This document shows positions 20,941 through 33,519 of a stretch of 64,000 bases of DNA, piece after piece. A program made the position numbers and the translations under genes. How positions within the stretch are numbered: position 1 is the first letter of the stretch; each line of letters opens with the position of its first letter. The stretch is from assembly GCA_963575745.1 (NCBI GenBank), contig CAUYUJ010016368.1, positions 41,764 to 105,763 on the forward strand. Direction: 5' to 3'. The notes beneath the pieces are model-generated. The model worked only from the letters and a program-made list of their open reading frames with translations. It was not told the origin of the DNA and did not search any database. Origin of the DNA: Prorocentrum cordatum. Lineage: Eukaryota; Sar; Dinophyceae; Prorocentrales; Prorocentraceae.

Positions 20941-23900
20941 CAGCGCGCCAGCCAATCAGCCCATCAGTGGCTCAGCCCGCCAAAAGACGCTGCGAATCAC
21001 CATATGTGGCTCGTAGGCCCTACTTCTAGGGCGTAGGCCCTAAAGTTAGGGCCTCTACCCTAACAAAACCTCGCTGCATGGCTGCCGTGCATACGCGTTT
21101 GCTATTGTCTTGGCACCAGTCGAGGCTTGAGTTGCGTGTTGTGCAACTTCGGTTGCTTTTCGGTTTAGGGCCTACAGCCCACTAGCTGCAGCAGCCCCCC
21201 ACCTTAACTCCTAAAGGTTAAGTTAGGGCCGTGCGTAACCATATGTGGGCCACGCGTGACCATATTTGGGCTACGCGTAACCATATATGGGCTACGCGTA
21301 ACCATATTTGGGCTACGCGTAACCAAACGTGTGCAGACACGCAAAAAGTGCGCAACCATATTTGGGCTACGCGTAACCATATTTGGGCTACGCGTAACCA
21401 TAGTTGGGCCACGCGTAACCATATTTGGGCTACGCCACCCTAGAACTTTGGGGCTGGACGTTTAATGGGTGAGGTTTAGGGCATGGGATCTAAGGTTCAC
21501 GACATGTACAGCAGCCCATCAGCGACTCAGTATGCCAGCGCACCAGCCCATCAGCCCATCAGTGGCTCAGCCCAGCAGCGACTCAAGGTGCCAACCCTCG
21601 GTCCATGCTAGGTGGGCCCACCAGCGACTCAGCCCATCAGCGACTCAGCCCATCAGCGACTCAAGGTGCCAACCCTCAGTGGGCATGCCCCACGACGCGC
21701 ACGCGGTAGAGGCTCCCACCGTGACGGTGAGGACCCCACGGCGCGTGCACGGTAGACGGTTGGGCTGCGCCCACCCTGCGGGGCTGTGGGCATGCCCCAC
21801 GACGCGCACACGGTAGAGGCTTCCCCCGTGACGGTGGGGGCCCCACGGCGCGTGCACGGTAGACGGTTGGGCTGCGCCCTGCAGGTGCCTAGAGACGCCA
21901 GGCCCAGCCCTCAGTGGCTAAGTGCACCAGCGACTCAGCCCATCAGTGACTCAGCCCATCGGCGACTCAAGGTATCTACCCCCAGCCGATGCTAGGCCAG
22001 GCTCAGGCCAGGCCCAGGCCAGGCTCAGGCCAGGCTCAGGCCAGGCCCAGGCTAGGCTCAGCGCGCCAGCCAATCAGCCCATCAGTGGCTCAGCCCGCCA
22101 AAAGACGCTGCGAATCACCATATCTGGCTCGTAGGCCCTACTTCTAGGGCGCAGGCCCTAAAGTTAGGGCCTCTACCCTAACAAAACCTCGCTGCATGGC
22201 CGGCGTGCATACGCGTTTGCTATTGTCTTGGCACCAGTCGAGGCTTGAGTTGCGTGTTGTGCAACTTCGGTTGCTTTTCGGTTTAGGGCCTACAGCCCAC
22301 TAACTGCAGCAGCCCCCCACCTTAACTCCTAAAGGTTAATTTAGGACCGCGCGTAACCATATTTGGGCCACGCGTAACCATATGTGGGCTACGCGTAACC
22401 ATATTTGGGCTACGCGTAACCATATTTGGGCTACGCGTGGCCAAACGTGTGCAGGCACGCAAAAAGTGCGCAACCATATTTGGGCTACGCGTAACCATAT
22501 TTGGGCTACGCGTAACCATATTTGGGCCACGCGTAGCCATATTTGGGCTACGCCACCCTAGAACTTTGGGGCTGGACGTTTAATGCGGGAGGTTTAGGGC
22601 ATGGGATCTAAGGTTCACGACATGTACAGCAGCCCATCAGCGACTCAGTATGCCAGCGCACCAGCCCATCAGCCCATCAGCGGCTCAGCCCAGCAGCAAC
22701 TCAAGGTGCCAACCCTCAGTCCATGCTAGGTGGGCTCACCAGCGACTCAGCCCATCAGCGACTCAGCCCAGCAGCGACTCAAGGTGCCAACCCTCAGTGG
22801 GCATGCCCCACGACGCGCACGCGGTAGAGGCTCCCACCGTGACGGTGGGGACCCCACGGCGCGTGCACGGTAGACGGTTGGGCTGCGCCCACCCTGCGGG
22901 GCTGTGGGCATGCCCCACGACGCGCACGCGGTAGAGGCTTCCCCCGTGACGGTGGGGGCCCCACGGCGCGTGCACGGTAGACGGTTGGGCTGCGCCCTGC
23001 AGGTGCTTAGAGACGCCAGGGCCAGCCCTCAGTGGCTAAGTGCGCCAGCGACTCAGCCCATCAGCGACTCAGCCCATCGGCGACTCACGGGATCTACCCC
23101 CAGCCGATGCTAGGCCAGGCTCAGGCCAGGCTCAGGCCAGGCTCAGGCCAGGCTCAGGCCAGGCTCAGGCCAGGCTCAGGCCAGGCCCAGGCTAGGCTCA
23201 GCGCGCCAGCCAATCAGCCCATCAGTGGCTCAGCCCGCCAAAAGACGCTGCGAATCACCATATCTGGCTCGTAGGCCCTACTTCTAGGGCGTAGGCCCTA
23301 AAGTTAGGGCCTCTACCCTAACAAAACCTCGCTGCATGGCCGGCGTGCATACGCGTTTGCTATTGTCTTGGCACCAGTCGAGGCTTGAGTTGCGTGTTGT
23401 GCAACTTCGGTTGCTTTTCGGTTTAGGGCCTACAGCCCACTAACTGCAGCAGCCCCCCACCTTAACTCCTAAAGGTTAAGTTAGGGCCGCGCGTAACCAT
23501 ATTTGGGCCACGCGTAACCATATGTGGGCTACGCGTAACCATATTTGGGCTACGCGTAACCATATTTGGGCTACGCGTGGCCAAACGTGTGCAGGCACGC
23601 AACAAGTGCGCAACCATATTTGGGCTACGCGTAACCATATTTGGGCTACGCGTAACCATATTTGGGCCACGCGTAGCCATATTTGGGCTACGCCACCCTA
23701 GAACTTTGGGGCTGGACGTTTAAGGGGGAGGTTTAGGGCATGGGATCTAAGGTTCGCGACATGTACAGCAGCCCATCAGCGACTCAGTATGCCAGCGCAC
23801 CAGCCCATCAGCCCATCAGCGGCTCAGCCCAGCAGCGACTCAAGGTGCCAACCCCCAGTCCATGCTAGGTGGGCTCACCAGCGACTCAGCCCATCAGCGA

Positions 23901-25499
23901 CTCAGCCCAGCAGCGACTCAAGGTGCCAACCCTCAGTGGGCATGCCCCACGACGCGCACGCGGTAGAGGCTCCCACCGTGACGGTGGGGACCCCACGGCG
24001 CGTGCACGGTAGACGGTTGGGCTGCGCCCACCCTGCGGGGCTGTGGGCATGCCCCACGACGCGCACGCGGTAGAGGCTTCCCCCGTGACGGTGGGGGCCC
24101 CACGGCGCGTGCACGGTAGACGGTTGGGCTGCGCCTTGCAGGTGCTTAGAGACGCCAGGACCAGCCCTCAGTGGCTAAGTGCGCCAGCGACTCAGCCCAT
24201 CAGCGACTCAGCCCATCGGCGACTCACGGGATCTACCCCCAGCCGATGTTAGGCCAGGCTCAGGCCAGGCTCAGGCCAGGCTCAGGCCAGGCTCAGGCCA
24301 GGCTCAGGCCAGGCCCAGGCTAGGCTCAGCGCGCCAGCCAATCAGCCCATCAGTGGCTCAGCCCGCCAAAAGACGCTGCGAATCACCAAATCTGGCTCGT
24401 AGGCCCTACTTCTAGGGCGTAGGCCCTAAAGTTAGGCCCTATACCCTAACAAAACCTCGCTGCATGGCTGGCGTGCGTACGCGTTTGCTATTGTCTTGGC
24501 ACCAGTCGAGGCTTGAGTTGCGTGTTGTGCAACTTCGGTTGCTTTTCGGTTTAGGGCCTACAGCCCGCTAACTCCAGCAGCCCCCCACCTTAACTCTTAA
24601 AGGTTAAGTTAGGGCCGCGCGTAACCATATTTGGGCCACGCGTAACCATATGTGGGTTACGCGTAACCATATTTGGGCTACGCGTAACCATATTTGGGCT
24701 ACGCGTGGCCAAACGTGTGCAGGCACGCAAAAAGTGCGCAACCATATTTGGGCTACGCGTAACCATATTTGGGCCACGCGTAACTATATTTGGGCTACGC
24801 CACCCCAGAATTCTGGGGCAGGACGTTTAAGGGGGAGGTTTAGGGCATGGGATCCAAGGTTCACGACGTGTACAGCAGCCCATCAGCGACTCAGTATGCC
24901 AGCGCACCAGCCCATCAGCCCATCAGTGGCTCAGCCCAGCAGCGATTCAAGGTGCCAGCCCTCAGTCCATGCTAGGTGGGCCCACCAGCGACTCAGCCCA
25001 TCAGCGACTCAGCCCATCAGCGACTCAAGGTGCCAACCCTCAGAGGGCATGCCCCACGACGCGCACGCGGTAGAGGCTCCCACCGTGACGGTGGGGACCC
25101 CACGGCGCGTGCACGGTAGACGGTTGGGCTGCGCCCACCCTGCGGGGCTGTGGGCATGCCCCACGGCGCGCACACGGTAGAGGCTTCCCCCGTGACGGTG
25201 GGGGCCCCACGGCGCGTGCACGGTAGACGGTTGGGCTGCGCCCTGCAGGTGCCTAGAGACGCCAGGCCCAGCCCTCAGTGGCTAAGTGCACCAGCGATTC
25301 AGCCCATCAGCGACTCAGCCCATCGGCGACTCAAGGTATCTACCTCCGGCCGATGCTAGGCCAGGCTCAGGCCAGGCTCAGGCCAGGCCCAGGCTAGGCT
25401 CAGCGCGCCAGCCAATCAGCCCATCAGTGGCTCAGCCCGCCAAAAGACGCTGCGAATCACAATATCTGGCCCGACTTCTAGGGCGTATGCCCTAAAGTT

Positions 25500-25620
25500 A
25501 GGGCCTATACCCTAACAAAACCTCGCTGCATGGCTGGCGTGCGTACGCGTTTGCGGCCTACAGCCCACTAACTCCAGCAGCCCCCCACCTTAACTCCTAA
25601 AGGTAGAGTTAGGGCCGCGC
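25500..25620. repeat. Satellite unit with internal deletion
   Basis: Here GCGTACGCGTTTGC joins directly to GGCCTACAGCCCAC. The roughly 66 bp with the GTCGAGGCTTGAGTTGCG segment present in the other units is missing, which explains part of this unit's shorter spacing. Confidence 0.85.
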
Positions 25621-28600
25621 GTGACCACATTTGGGCCACGCGTAACCATATTTGGGCTACGCGTAACCATATTTGGGCTACGCGTAACCATATTTGGGTT
25701 ACGCGTGCCCAAACGTGTGCAGGCACGCAAAAAGTGCGTAACCATATTAGGGCTACGCGTAACCATATTTGGGCTACGCGTAACCATATTCGGGCCACGC
25801 GTAGCCATATTTGGGCTACGCCACCCCAGAATTCTGGGGCAGGACGTGTAGGGGGGAGGTTTAGGGCATGGGATCTAAGGTTCACGACATGTGCAGCAGC
25901 CCATCAGCGACTCAGCATGCCAGCGCAACAGCCCATCAGCCCATCAGTGGCTCAGCCCAGCAGCGATTCATGGTGCCAACCCTCAGACCATGCTAGGTGG
26001 GCCCACCAGCGACTCAGCCCATCAGCGACTCAGCCCATCAGCGACTCAAGGTGCCAACCCTCGGTGGGCATGCCCCACGGCGCGCGCGCGGTAGAGGCTC
26101 CCACCGTGACGGTGGGGACCCCACGGCGCGTGCACGGTAGACGGTTGGGCTGCGCCCACCCTGCGGGGCTGTGGGCATGCCCCACGACGCGCACGCGGTA
26201 GAGGCTTCCCCCGTGACGGTGGGGGCCCCACGGCGCGTGCACGGTAGACGGTTGGGCTGCGCCCTGCAGGTGCTTAGAGACGCCAGGACCAGCCCTCAGT
26301 GGCTAAGTGCACCAGCGACTCAGCCCATCAGCGACTCAGCCCATCGGCGACTCACGGGATCTACCCCCAGCCGATGCTAGGCCAGGCTCAGGCCAGGCCC
26401 AGGCTAGGCTCAGCGCGCCAGCCAATCAGCCCATCAGTGGCTCAGTCCGCCAAAAGACGCTGCGAATCACCACTTCTGGCTCGTAGGCCTTACTTCTAGG
26501 GCGTAGGCCCTAACTTTAAGGCCTATACCCTAACAAAACCTCGCTGCATGGCTGGCGTGCGTACGCGTTTGCTATTGTCTTGGCACCAGTCGAGGCTTGA
26601 GTTGCGTGTTGTGCAACTTCGGTTGATTTTCGGTTTAGGGCCTACATCCCACTAACTCCAGCAGCCCCCCACCTTAACTCCTAAAGGTTAATTTAGGGCC
26701 GCGCGTAACCATATTTGGGCCACGCGTAACCATATTTGGGCTACGCGTAACCATATTTGGGCTACGCGTAACCATATTTGGGCTACGCGTGCCCAAACGT
26801 GTGCAGGCACGCAACAAGTGCGTAACGATATTTGGGCTACGCGTAACCATATTTGGGCCACGCGTAACCATATTTGGGCCACGCGTAACCGTATTTGGGC
26901 TACGCCACCCTAGAATTCGGGGGCAGGACGTTTAGGGGGAGGTTTAGGGCATGGGATCTAAGGTTCACGACATGTGCAGCAGCCCATCAGCGACTCAGCA
27001 TGCCAGCGCAACAGCCCATCAGCCCATCATTGGCTCAGCCCAGCAGCGACTCATGGTGCCAACCCTCAGTCCATGCTAGGTGGGCCCACCAGCGACTCAG
27101 CCCATCAGCGACTCAGCCCATCAGCGACTCAAGGTGCCAACCCTCGGTGGGCATGCCCCACGACGCGCATGCGGTAGAGGCTCCCACCGTGACGGTGGGA
27201 ACCCCACGGCGCGTGCACGGTAGACGGTTGGGCTGCGCCCACCCTGCGGGGCTGTGGGCATGCCCCACGACGCGCACACGGTAGAGGCTTCCCCCGTGAC
27301 GGTGGGGGCCCCGCGGCGCGTGCACGGTAGACGGTTGGGCTGCGCCCTGCAGGTGCCGAGAGACGCCAGGCCCAGCTCTCAGTGGCTAAGTGCACCAGCG
27401 ACTCAGCCCATCAGCGACTCAGCCCATCGGCGACTCAAGGTATCTACCCCCGGCCGATGCTAGGCCAGGCTCAGGCCAGGCCCAGGCCAGGCTCAGGGCA
27501 GGCTCAGGCCAGGCCCAGGCTAGGCCCAGCGCGCCAGCCAATCAGCCCATCAGTGGCTCAGCCCGCCAAAAGACGCTGCGAATCACCATATCTGGCTCGT
27601 AGGCCCTACTTCTAGGGCGTAGGCCCTAAAGTTAGGGCCTATACCCTAACAAAACCTCGCTGCATGGCTGGCGTGCATACGCGTTTGCTATTGTCTTGGC
27701 ACCAGTCGAGGCTTGAGTTGCGTGTTGTGCAACTTCGGTTGCTTTTCGGTTTAGGGCCTACAGCCCACTAACTCCAGCAGCCCCTCACCTTAACTCCTAA
27801 AGGTTAATTTAGGGCCGCGCGCAACCATATGTGGGCCACGCGTGACCATATCTGGGCTACGCGTAACCATATTTGGGCTACGCGTAACCATATTTGGGCT
27901 ACGCGTGCCCAATTGTGTGCAGGCACGCAAAACAAGTGCGTAACCATATTTGGGCTACGCGTAACCATATTTGGGCTACGCGTAACCATATTTGGGCCAC
28001 GCGTAACCATATTTGGGCTACACCACCCTAGAATTCGGGGGTAGGACGTTTAGGGGGAGGTTTAGGGCATGGGATCTAAGGTTCACGACATGTACAGCAG
28101 CCCATCAGCGACTCAGTATGCCAGCGCACCAGCCCATCAGCCCATCAGTGGCTCAGCCCAGCAGCGACTCAAGGTGCCAACCCTCGGTCCATGCTAGGTG
28201 GGCCCACCAGCGACTCAGCCCATCAGCGGCTCAGTCCATCAGCGACTCAAGGTGCCAACCCTCAGTGGGCATGCCCCACGACGCGCACGCGGTATAGGCT
28301 CCCACAGTGACGGTGGGGACCCCACGGCGCGTGCACGGTAGACGGTTGGGCTGCGCCCACCCTGCGGGGCTGTGGGCATGCCCCACGACGCGCGCACGGT
28401 AGAGGCTTCCCCCGTGACGGTGGGGGCCCCACGGCGCGTGCACGGTAGATGGTTGGGCTGCGCCCTGCAGGTGCCTAGAGACGCCAGGCCCAGCCCTCAG
28501 TGGCTAAGTCCACCAGCGACTCAGCCCATCAGCGACTCAACCCATCGGCGACTCAAGGTATCTACCCCCAGCCGATGCTAGGCCAGGCTCAGGCCAGGCC

Positions 28601-29399
28601 CAGGCCAGGCTCAGGCCAGGCTCAGCGCGCCAGCCAATCAGCCCATCAGTGGCTCAGCCCGCCAAAAGACGCCTGCGAATCACCATATCTGGCTCGTAGG
28701 CCCTACTTCTAGGGCGTAGGCCCTAAAGTTAGGGCGGGCCTATACCCTAACAAAACCTCGCTGCATGGCTGGCGTGCATACGCGTTTGCTATTGTCTTGG
28801 CACCAGTCGAGGCTTGAGTTGCGTGTTGTGCAACTTCGGTTGCTTTTCGGTTTAGGGCCTACAGCCCCCTAACTCCAGCAGCCCCCCACCTTAGTCTCTA
28901 ATCCTATAATTATTAAGCCCTGACTATTACGAAACCGCTCGTTATGCAAACCGGCTCCATCTATTGCAAAAAATAGAATTTGCTGCGCATGCGTGCAGAA
29001 ACTCGTGCATTTTACATTACAAAGTGCCCAGTCCCCGTTGCGACCCGGCTCCGTGTATTGCAGAAAATGTAATTTCCTGAGCATGCGTGCAGAATCTCTT
29101 GTATTTTACAATACAAAGTGCCCAGTCCCCGTTGCGACCCCGCTCCATCTATTCAAAAAAATATAATTTCCTGAGCATGCGTGCAGAGTCTCATGTATTT
29201 TACAATACAAAGTGCGACCCCGTTATGTAAACCGGTTCCATCTATTCCAAAGAATAGCAAGAATAGCACTTCCTGCGCACGCGTGCTGAATTTTTGTATT
29301 TTACATTACAAAGTGCCTTCCTTTGCGAGCCGATCCACCTATTCCAAAAAATAGCCTTTGCTGCGCATGCGTGCAGAATCTCTTCCGCCCGACCCGACT

Positions 29400-29445
29400 C
29401 TTCCCGCCCGTTCGAGCACTCGCGTGCCAACTGGATCGCACATCA

Positions 29446-29476
<31 letters not shown>

Positions 29477-29612
29477 ACGCTGTAGTCGATGTGGTTATAT
29501 CGAGGGGAGAGATGATCTTTATGGTGGGGTGGCTTGCGGGTGGGAGTGACGGCCACCGCAGGTGGGTTCGCGGTCCAGGTGTACTCGTGGCCACGCCTAG
29601 TAGACTCCTAAA
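29400..29612. repeat. (GTC)n cassette, first of 13 copies
   Basis: Order within the cassette: CTCGCGTGCCAACTGGATCG, a (GTC)n microsatellite, GATGTGGTTATA, GAGGGGAGAGATGATCTTTA, TGGTGGGGTGG, a GTGACGGCCACCGCAGGTGG part and TCGTGGCCAAGCCTGGTAGA, ending in CCCTAAA words. The GATGATCTTTATGG landmark is near 29511, 31341, 33556, 34671, 35445, 36768, 38025, 38740, 39378, 40097, 40770, 41487 and 42568. The copies at 35445, 36768 and 40770 lack the (GTC)n half. The frame is open on both strands in most copies. Confidence 0.92.
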
Positions 29613-30109
29613 CCCTAAATTTCTAATCTTATAATTATTGAACCATGATTACTACAAAACCGGTCATCATGCAAACAGGCTCCATCTATGACAAAAACAC
29701 ATTTCTTGTGCATGCGTGCAGAATCTTTTGTATTTTACACTACAAAGTGCCCAGTCCCCGTTGCGATCCCCCTCCATTTATGGCAAAAAATAGCATTTGC
29801 TGAGCATGCGTGCAGAATCTCTGGTATTTTACATTACAAAGTGCCCGGCCCCCGTTGCGACCGGTTATGTAAACCGGCTCCATCTATTTCAAAAAATAAC
29901 ATTTACTGAGCGTGCGTGCAGACTCTCTTGTATTTTACACTACAAAGTGCCCGGCCCCCGTTGCGACCGGTTATGCAAACCGGCTCCATCTACTGCAAAA
30001 AATTGAGAATGCTGCGGATGCGTGCAGAATGTCTACTATTTAATATACAACTGCCCGGCCCCTGTTGCGAGCCGATCCATCTATTCTAAATCATGTGCTG
30101 GCATGCGTG

Positions 30110-30400
30110 CAGAATCTCTTTCGCCCGACCCGACCCGTCCTGTCCGTTTTGCCTGCCCGACCCGCCCCGTCCGTTAGGGTACTCGCGTGCCAACACTCGA
30201 CCCGATCCGACGCGCTCGCAATGGTCCATCTGCTTTTTTTCGCTTGTATGGGGCACACGGGTGTTGAAGTTTAACAGTCCTCTCGGGTGTGTCTCGATTG
30301 CCAGCTACCTCCCCACTATCTCCGCCTCATCATTTGTCATTCTCTGTTCTTCTTGTCAATGCTGTTCTGTGCACATGTTCTGGCAGAGGGAGCGGTCAAA
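30110..30400. repeat. CCCGACCCGTCC / TTGAAGTTTAACAG module
   Basis: It contains CGCTTGTATGGGGCAC, GGGTGTTGAAGTTTA and TCATTCTATGTTCTTCTTGT. Further copies begin near 30525, 34048, 36118, 41980 and 43090. It lies directly after a run of 94/107-bp units. Confidence 0.88.
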
Positions 30401-30904
30401 TCTATGATGTTCGCTCAACTATTTTTGGTTCAGCAGGAGGTATCGTGTGCTCATAACCGATCCTCGTCCTGCCAAGTCTATTAGAAGACAAAGGATTGCG
30501 CGCGAGCAGTTTATTCTTGCATCTCTTTCGCCCGACCCGTCCCGTCCTGTCCGTTTTGCCTGCCCTACCCGTCCCGTCCGTTAGGGCACTCGCGTGCCAG
30601 CACCCGACCCGATCCGTCGCGCTCGTCAGGGTCCGTCTGCCCGACCCGTTTCGCTTGTATGGGGCACACGGGTGTTGAAGTTTAACAGTTCTCTCGGGTG
30701 TGTCTCGACTGCCAGCTACCTCCCCATTCATCCCCGCCTCATCATTCGTCATTCTATGTTCTTCTGGTCAATGCTGTTCTGTGCACATGTTCTGTTTGTT
30801 CTGAGTGTCCAGAACGAACTTGCCACACTGTGCCTATCCAGTCGCACTGTTCGTTATGCATGGTTGTATTCCGGGGTTTCGTCTACGACTGGATTCGGGT
30901 TACC

Positions 30905-31180
30905 AGCCAGGGACGCTATCCCGTCACCGCGCTATAGCATGGCATAGCACCGCATGGGTCCCCACCAAGTGGGGGCCCCTATGCGCGCGTTGCCGTTTTC
31001 TTCTACTTGCCCCATGCCTTTCCCGCCACCGTGCTATGGCATGGCATAGCTCGGCGTGGGTTCCCCAAAAGGTGGGGACTCTTATGTGCGCGTTGTCTTT
31101 TTCTCCTTCCTATCTCAGGCCTATCCCGCCACCGGACTATAGCATGGCATAGCACATCATGGGTCCCCAAAAGTAAGCTC
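30905..31180. repeat. CTATAGCATGGCATAGC module, tandem
   Basis: Units of roughly 95-100 bp have CTATCCCGCCACC, the near-palindrome CTATAGCATGGCATAGC, a GGGTCCCC/GGGG hairpin and ATGTGCGCGTTG. Relatives lie near 34340-34500, 35355, 36420-36720 (partly inverted), 37590-37860, 40695, 42250 and 46710. Confidence 0.88.
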
Positions 31181-31276
31181 CTCCCGCCGGACCCGACCCG
31201 TCCCGTCCGTTGGGGTCCGCCTGCCCGACTCTTCCCGCCCGTTAGAGTACTCGCGTGCCAACTGGATCGCACATCA

Positions 31277-31307
<31 letters not shown>

Positions 31308-31886
31308 ACGTTGTATTCGATGTGGTTCTAACGAGGGGAGAGATGATCTTTATGGTGGGGTGGCGTGCGGGTGGGACTGACGGCCACCGCGGGTGGGTTC
31401 GCGGTCAAGTGTAATCGTGGCCAAGCCTGGTAGACCCTAAACCTTAAATTCTTAATCTAATAATTCTTAAATCATTATTGCAAAAGCGGTCCGTATGCAA
31501 ACCGGCTCCATCTACTGCAAAAAATAGCATGTTCTGAGCATGCGTGCAGATTTTTTTTTTTTTTCACAGCACAAAGTGCCCAGCCCTCGTCGCGATCCGG
31601 TTCCATCGATACAAAAAATAACATTTCCTGCGCATGCGTGCAGAATTTCATATATTTTACAGCACAAAGTGCCCAACCCCCGTCGCGAGCCCCTTCCATC
31701 TATGGCAAAAAATAGCATTTCCTGCGCACGCGTGCAGAATCTCATATTTTTACTTAACAGCTTGTGCTGATAGGCTTCTAGTGGGGTCAAAAGAAAGCAG
31801 CAGATGACTCCACAGGGGGGTCGGGGCAGCATCCGGGGAGCTGTGTCCGAACTCGTGTCCGAATACGCTTTTAGCAAACAGTCACA

Positions 31887-32350
31887 CACTTCGTGCTCTT
31901 CGACTTCCCAGAACTCCATTCCCGGGCCACATTCTGAATGCCCGGAGCCAACTGTAGGCCACTTCGTGCTCTTCGACTTCCCAGAACTCCATTCCCGGGC
32001 CACATTTTGAATGCCCGGAGCCAACTGTAGGCCACTTCGTGCTCTTCGATTTCCCAAACTCCACTCCCGGGCCACATTTTGAATGCCCGGAGCCAACTGT
32101 AGGCCACTTCGTGCTCTTCGACTTCCCAGAACTCCATTCCCGGGCCACATTTTGAATGCCCGGAGCCAACTGTAGGCCACTTCGTGCTCTTCGACTTCCC
32201 AGAACTCCATTCCCGGGCCACATTTTGAATGCCCGGAGCCAACTGTAGGCCACTTCGTGCTCTTCGACTTCCCAGAACTCCACTCCCGGGCCACATTTTG
32301 AATGCGCGGAGCCAACTGTACGCCACTTCGTGCTCTTCCACTTCCCAGAC
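31887..32350. repeat. 73-bp minisatellite, six full units
   Basis: CACTTCGTGCTCTTCGACTT recurs at 31887, 31960, 32033, 32105, 32178, 32251 and 32324, spaced 73 bp (once 72). The unit also has CCCGGGCCACATTTTGAATG. Because 73 is not a multiple of three, the minus-strand peptide cycles through three different frames every three units. Confidence 0.96.
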
Positions 32351-32549
32351 TTCCAAGACTCATCATCTTCATCATCATCATCATCGTCCCCGTGGCCTTC
32401 TTGGCTACAGCCCTGCTTTCGGAGATTTTCTTTCAAAGGAACTGCGCAGCGCCTACTGCGCACCTTAATGCTGGGACATGCTGATAGTTCTCGGTCTGGC
32501 GGCGGTGCTTTTGACCCTGCTGCATTGAACAGCGCTGCTCCTCAGCCTG

Positions 32550-33110
32550 ATGCTGCGGCAGGCTGAGGCTGAGGCTGGCTGAGGCTGAGGCAGGCTGAGG
32601 CTGAGGCTGAGGCTGAGGCTGAGGCAGGCTGAGGCAGACGCTGAGGCAGGCTGACGCTGAGGCAGGCTGACGCTGAGGCAGGCTGAGGCTGAGGCTGAGG
32701 CCGATGCAGGCTGAGGCTGATGCAGGTTGAGGCTGAGGCCGAGGCTGAAGGCAGACTGAGGCTGAGGCTAAAACAGGCTGAGGCTGAGGCCGAGGCTGAG
32801 GCTGAGGCAGGCTGAGGCTGAGGCTGAGGCAGGCTGAGGCTGAGGCAGGCTGAGGCTGAGGCTGAGGCAGGCTGAGGCAGACGCTGAGGCCGAGGCTGAT
32901 GCTGATGCAGTCTGAGGTTGAGGCTGAGGCTGATGCAGGCTGAGGCTGAGGCAGGCTGAGGCTGAGGCCGAGGCTGAAGGCAGACTGAGGCTGAGGCTGA
33001 AGCAGGCTGAGGCTGAGGCTGAGGCAGGCTGAGGCAGGCTGGGGCTGAGGCTGAGGCTGAGGCAGGCTGAGGCTGATGCAGGCTGAGGCTGAGGCTGTGA
33101 CTGCGACTGC
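32550..33110. repeat. (GCTGAG)n-derived array
   Basis: Six-bp GCTGAG words with GCAGGCTGAGGCTGAG higher-order phrases, ending in GACTGCGACTGCCGTTGC variants. The complementary peptides are poly S/L/Q/P repeats. Confidence 0.95.
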
Positions 33111-33486
33111 CGTTGCCACTGCGACTGTCATCGCGAATGCGACTGCGATTGCGAGAAAGAATTTTACAACTGGATTATCATATGAATCTTAAGGGGAATG
33201 CTTTTAGATATGCTTCTACACATCGCTGTTAGGTTGCTTTGCCGGGATAGTTTACAGCACAAAGTGCGCCCCTCTTATGTAAACCCGCTCCATCTATTGC
33301 AAAAAATAGCAATTCGTGCGCACGCGTGCAGAATCTTTGTATTTTACAATACAAAGTGCCTTCCGTTGCGACCCGATCCACCGATTCCACAGACTAGCGT
33401 TTCCTGCGCATGCGTGCAGAACCTCTTCCGCCCGACCCGACTCGTCCCGCCCGTTACAGCACTCGCGTGCCAACTGGATCGCACAT

Positions 33487-33519
<33 letters not shown>

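Larger units (their letters stand above)
18991..28892. repeat. Homogeneous ~1.1-kb higher-order satellite array, nine units
   Basis: Nine head-to-tail units are marked by the anchor CAAAACCTCGCTGCATGG near 19935, 21063, 22180, 23320, 24450, 25515, 26535, 27652 and 28750, with spacings of about 1020-1140 bp. Order within a unit: 21-bp repeat block; CAGCCCATCAGCGACT words; two ~100-bp blocks with CCCACCGTGACGGTGGGG hairpins; an 11-bp tract; a CCCTAAAGTTAGGGCC fold; and a GTTGTGCAACTTCGGTTGC segment. Frames open across units (RNHIWAT, MVTRSPN, PISPSVAQPSS) occur in several phases and on both strands, so no protein is inferred. Confidence 0.95.

Noticed and set aside
31512-32463. Minus-strand repeat protein of up to 290 residues
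   Set aside because: The repeat period is 73 bp, so each unit shifts frame. The apparent long protein repeat is only a 219-bp cycle of three frames.
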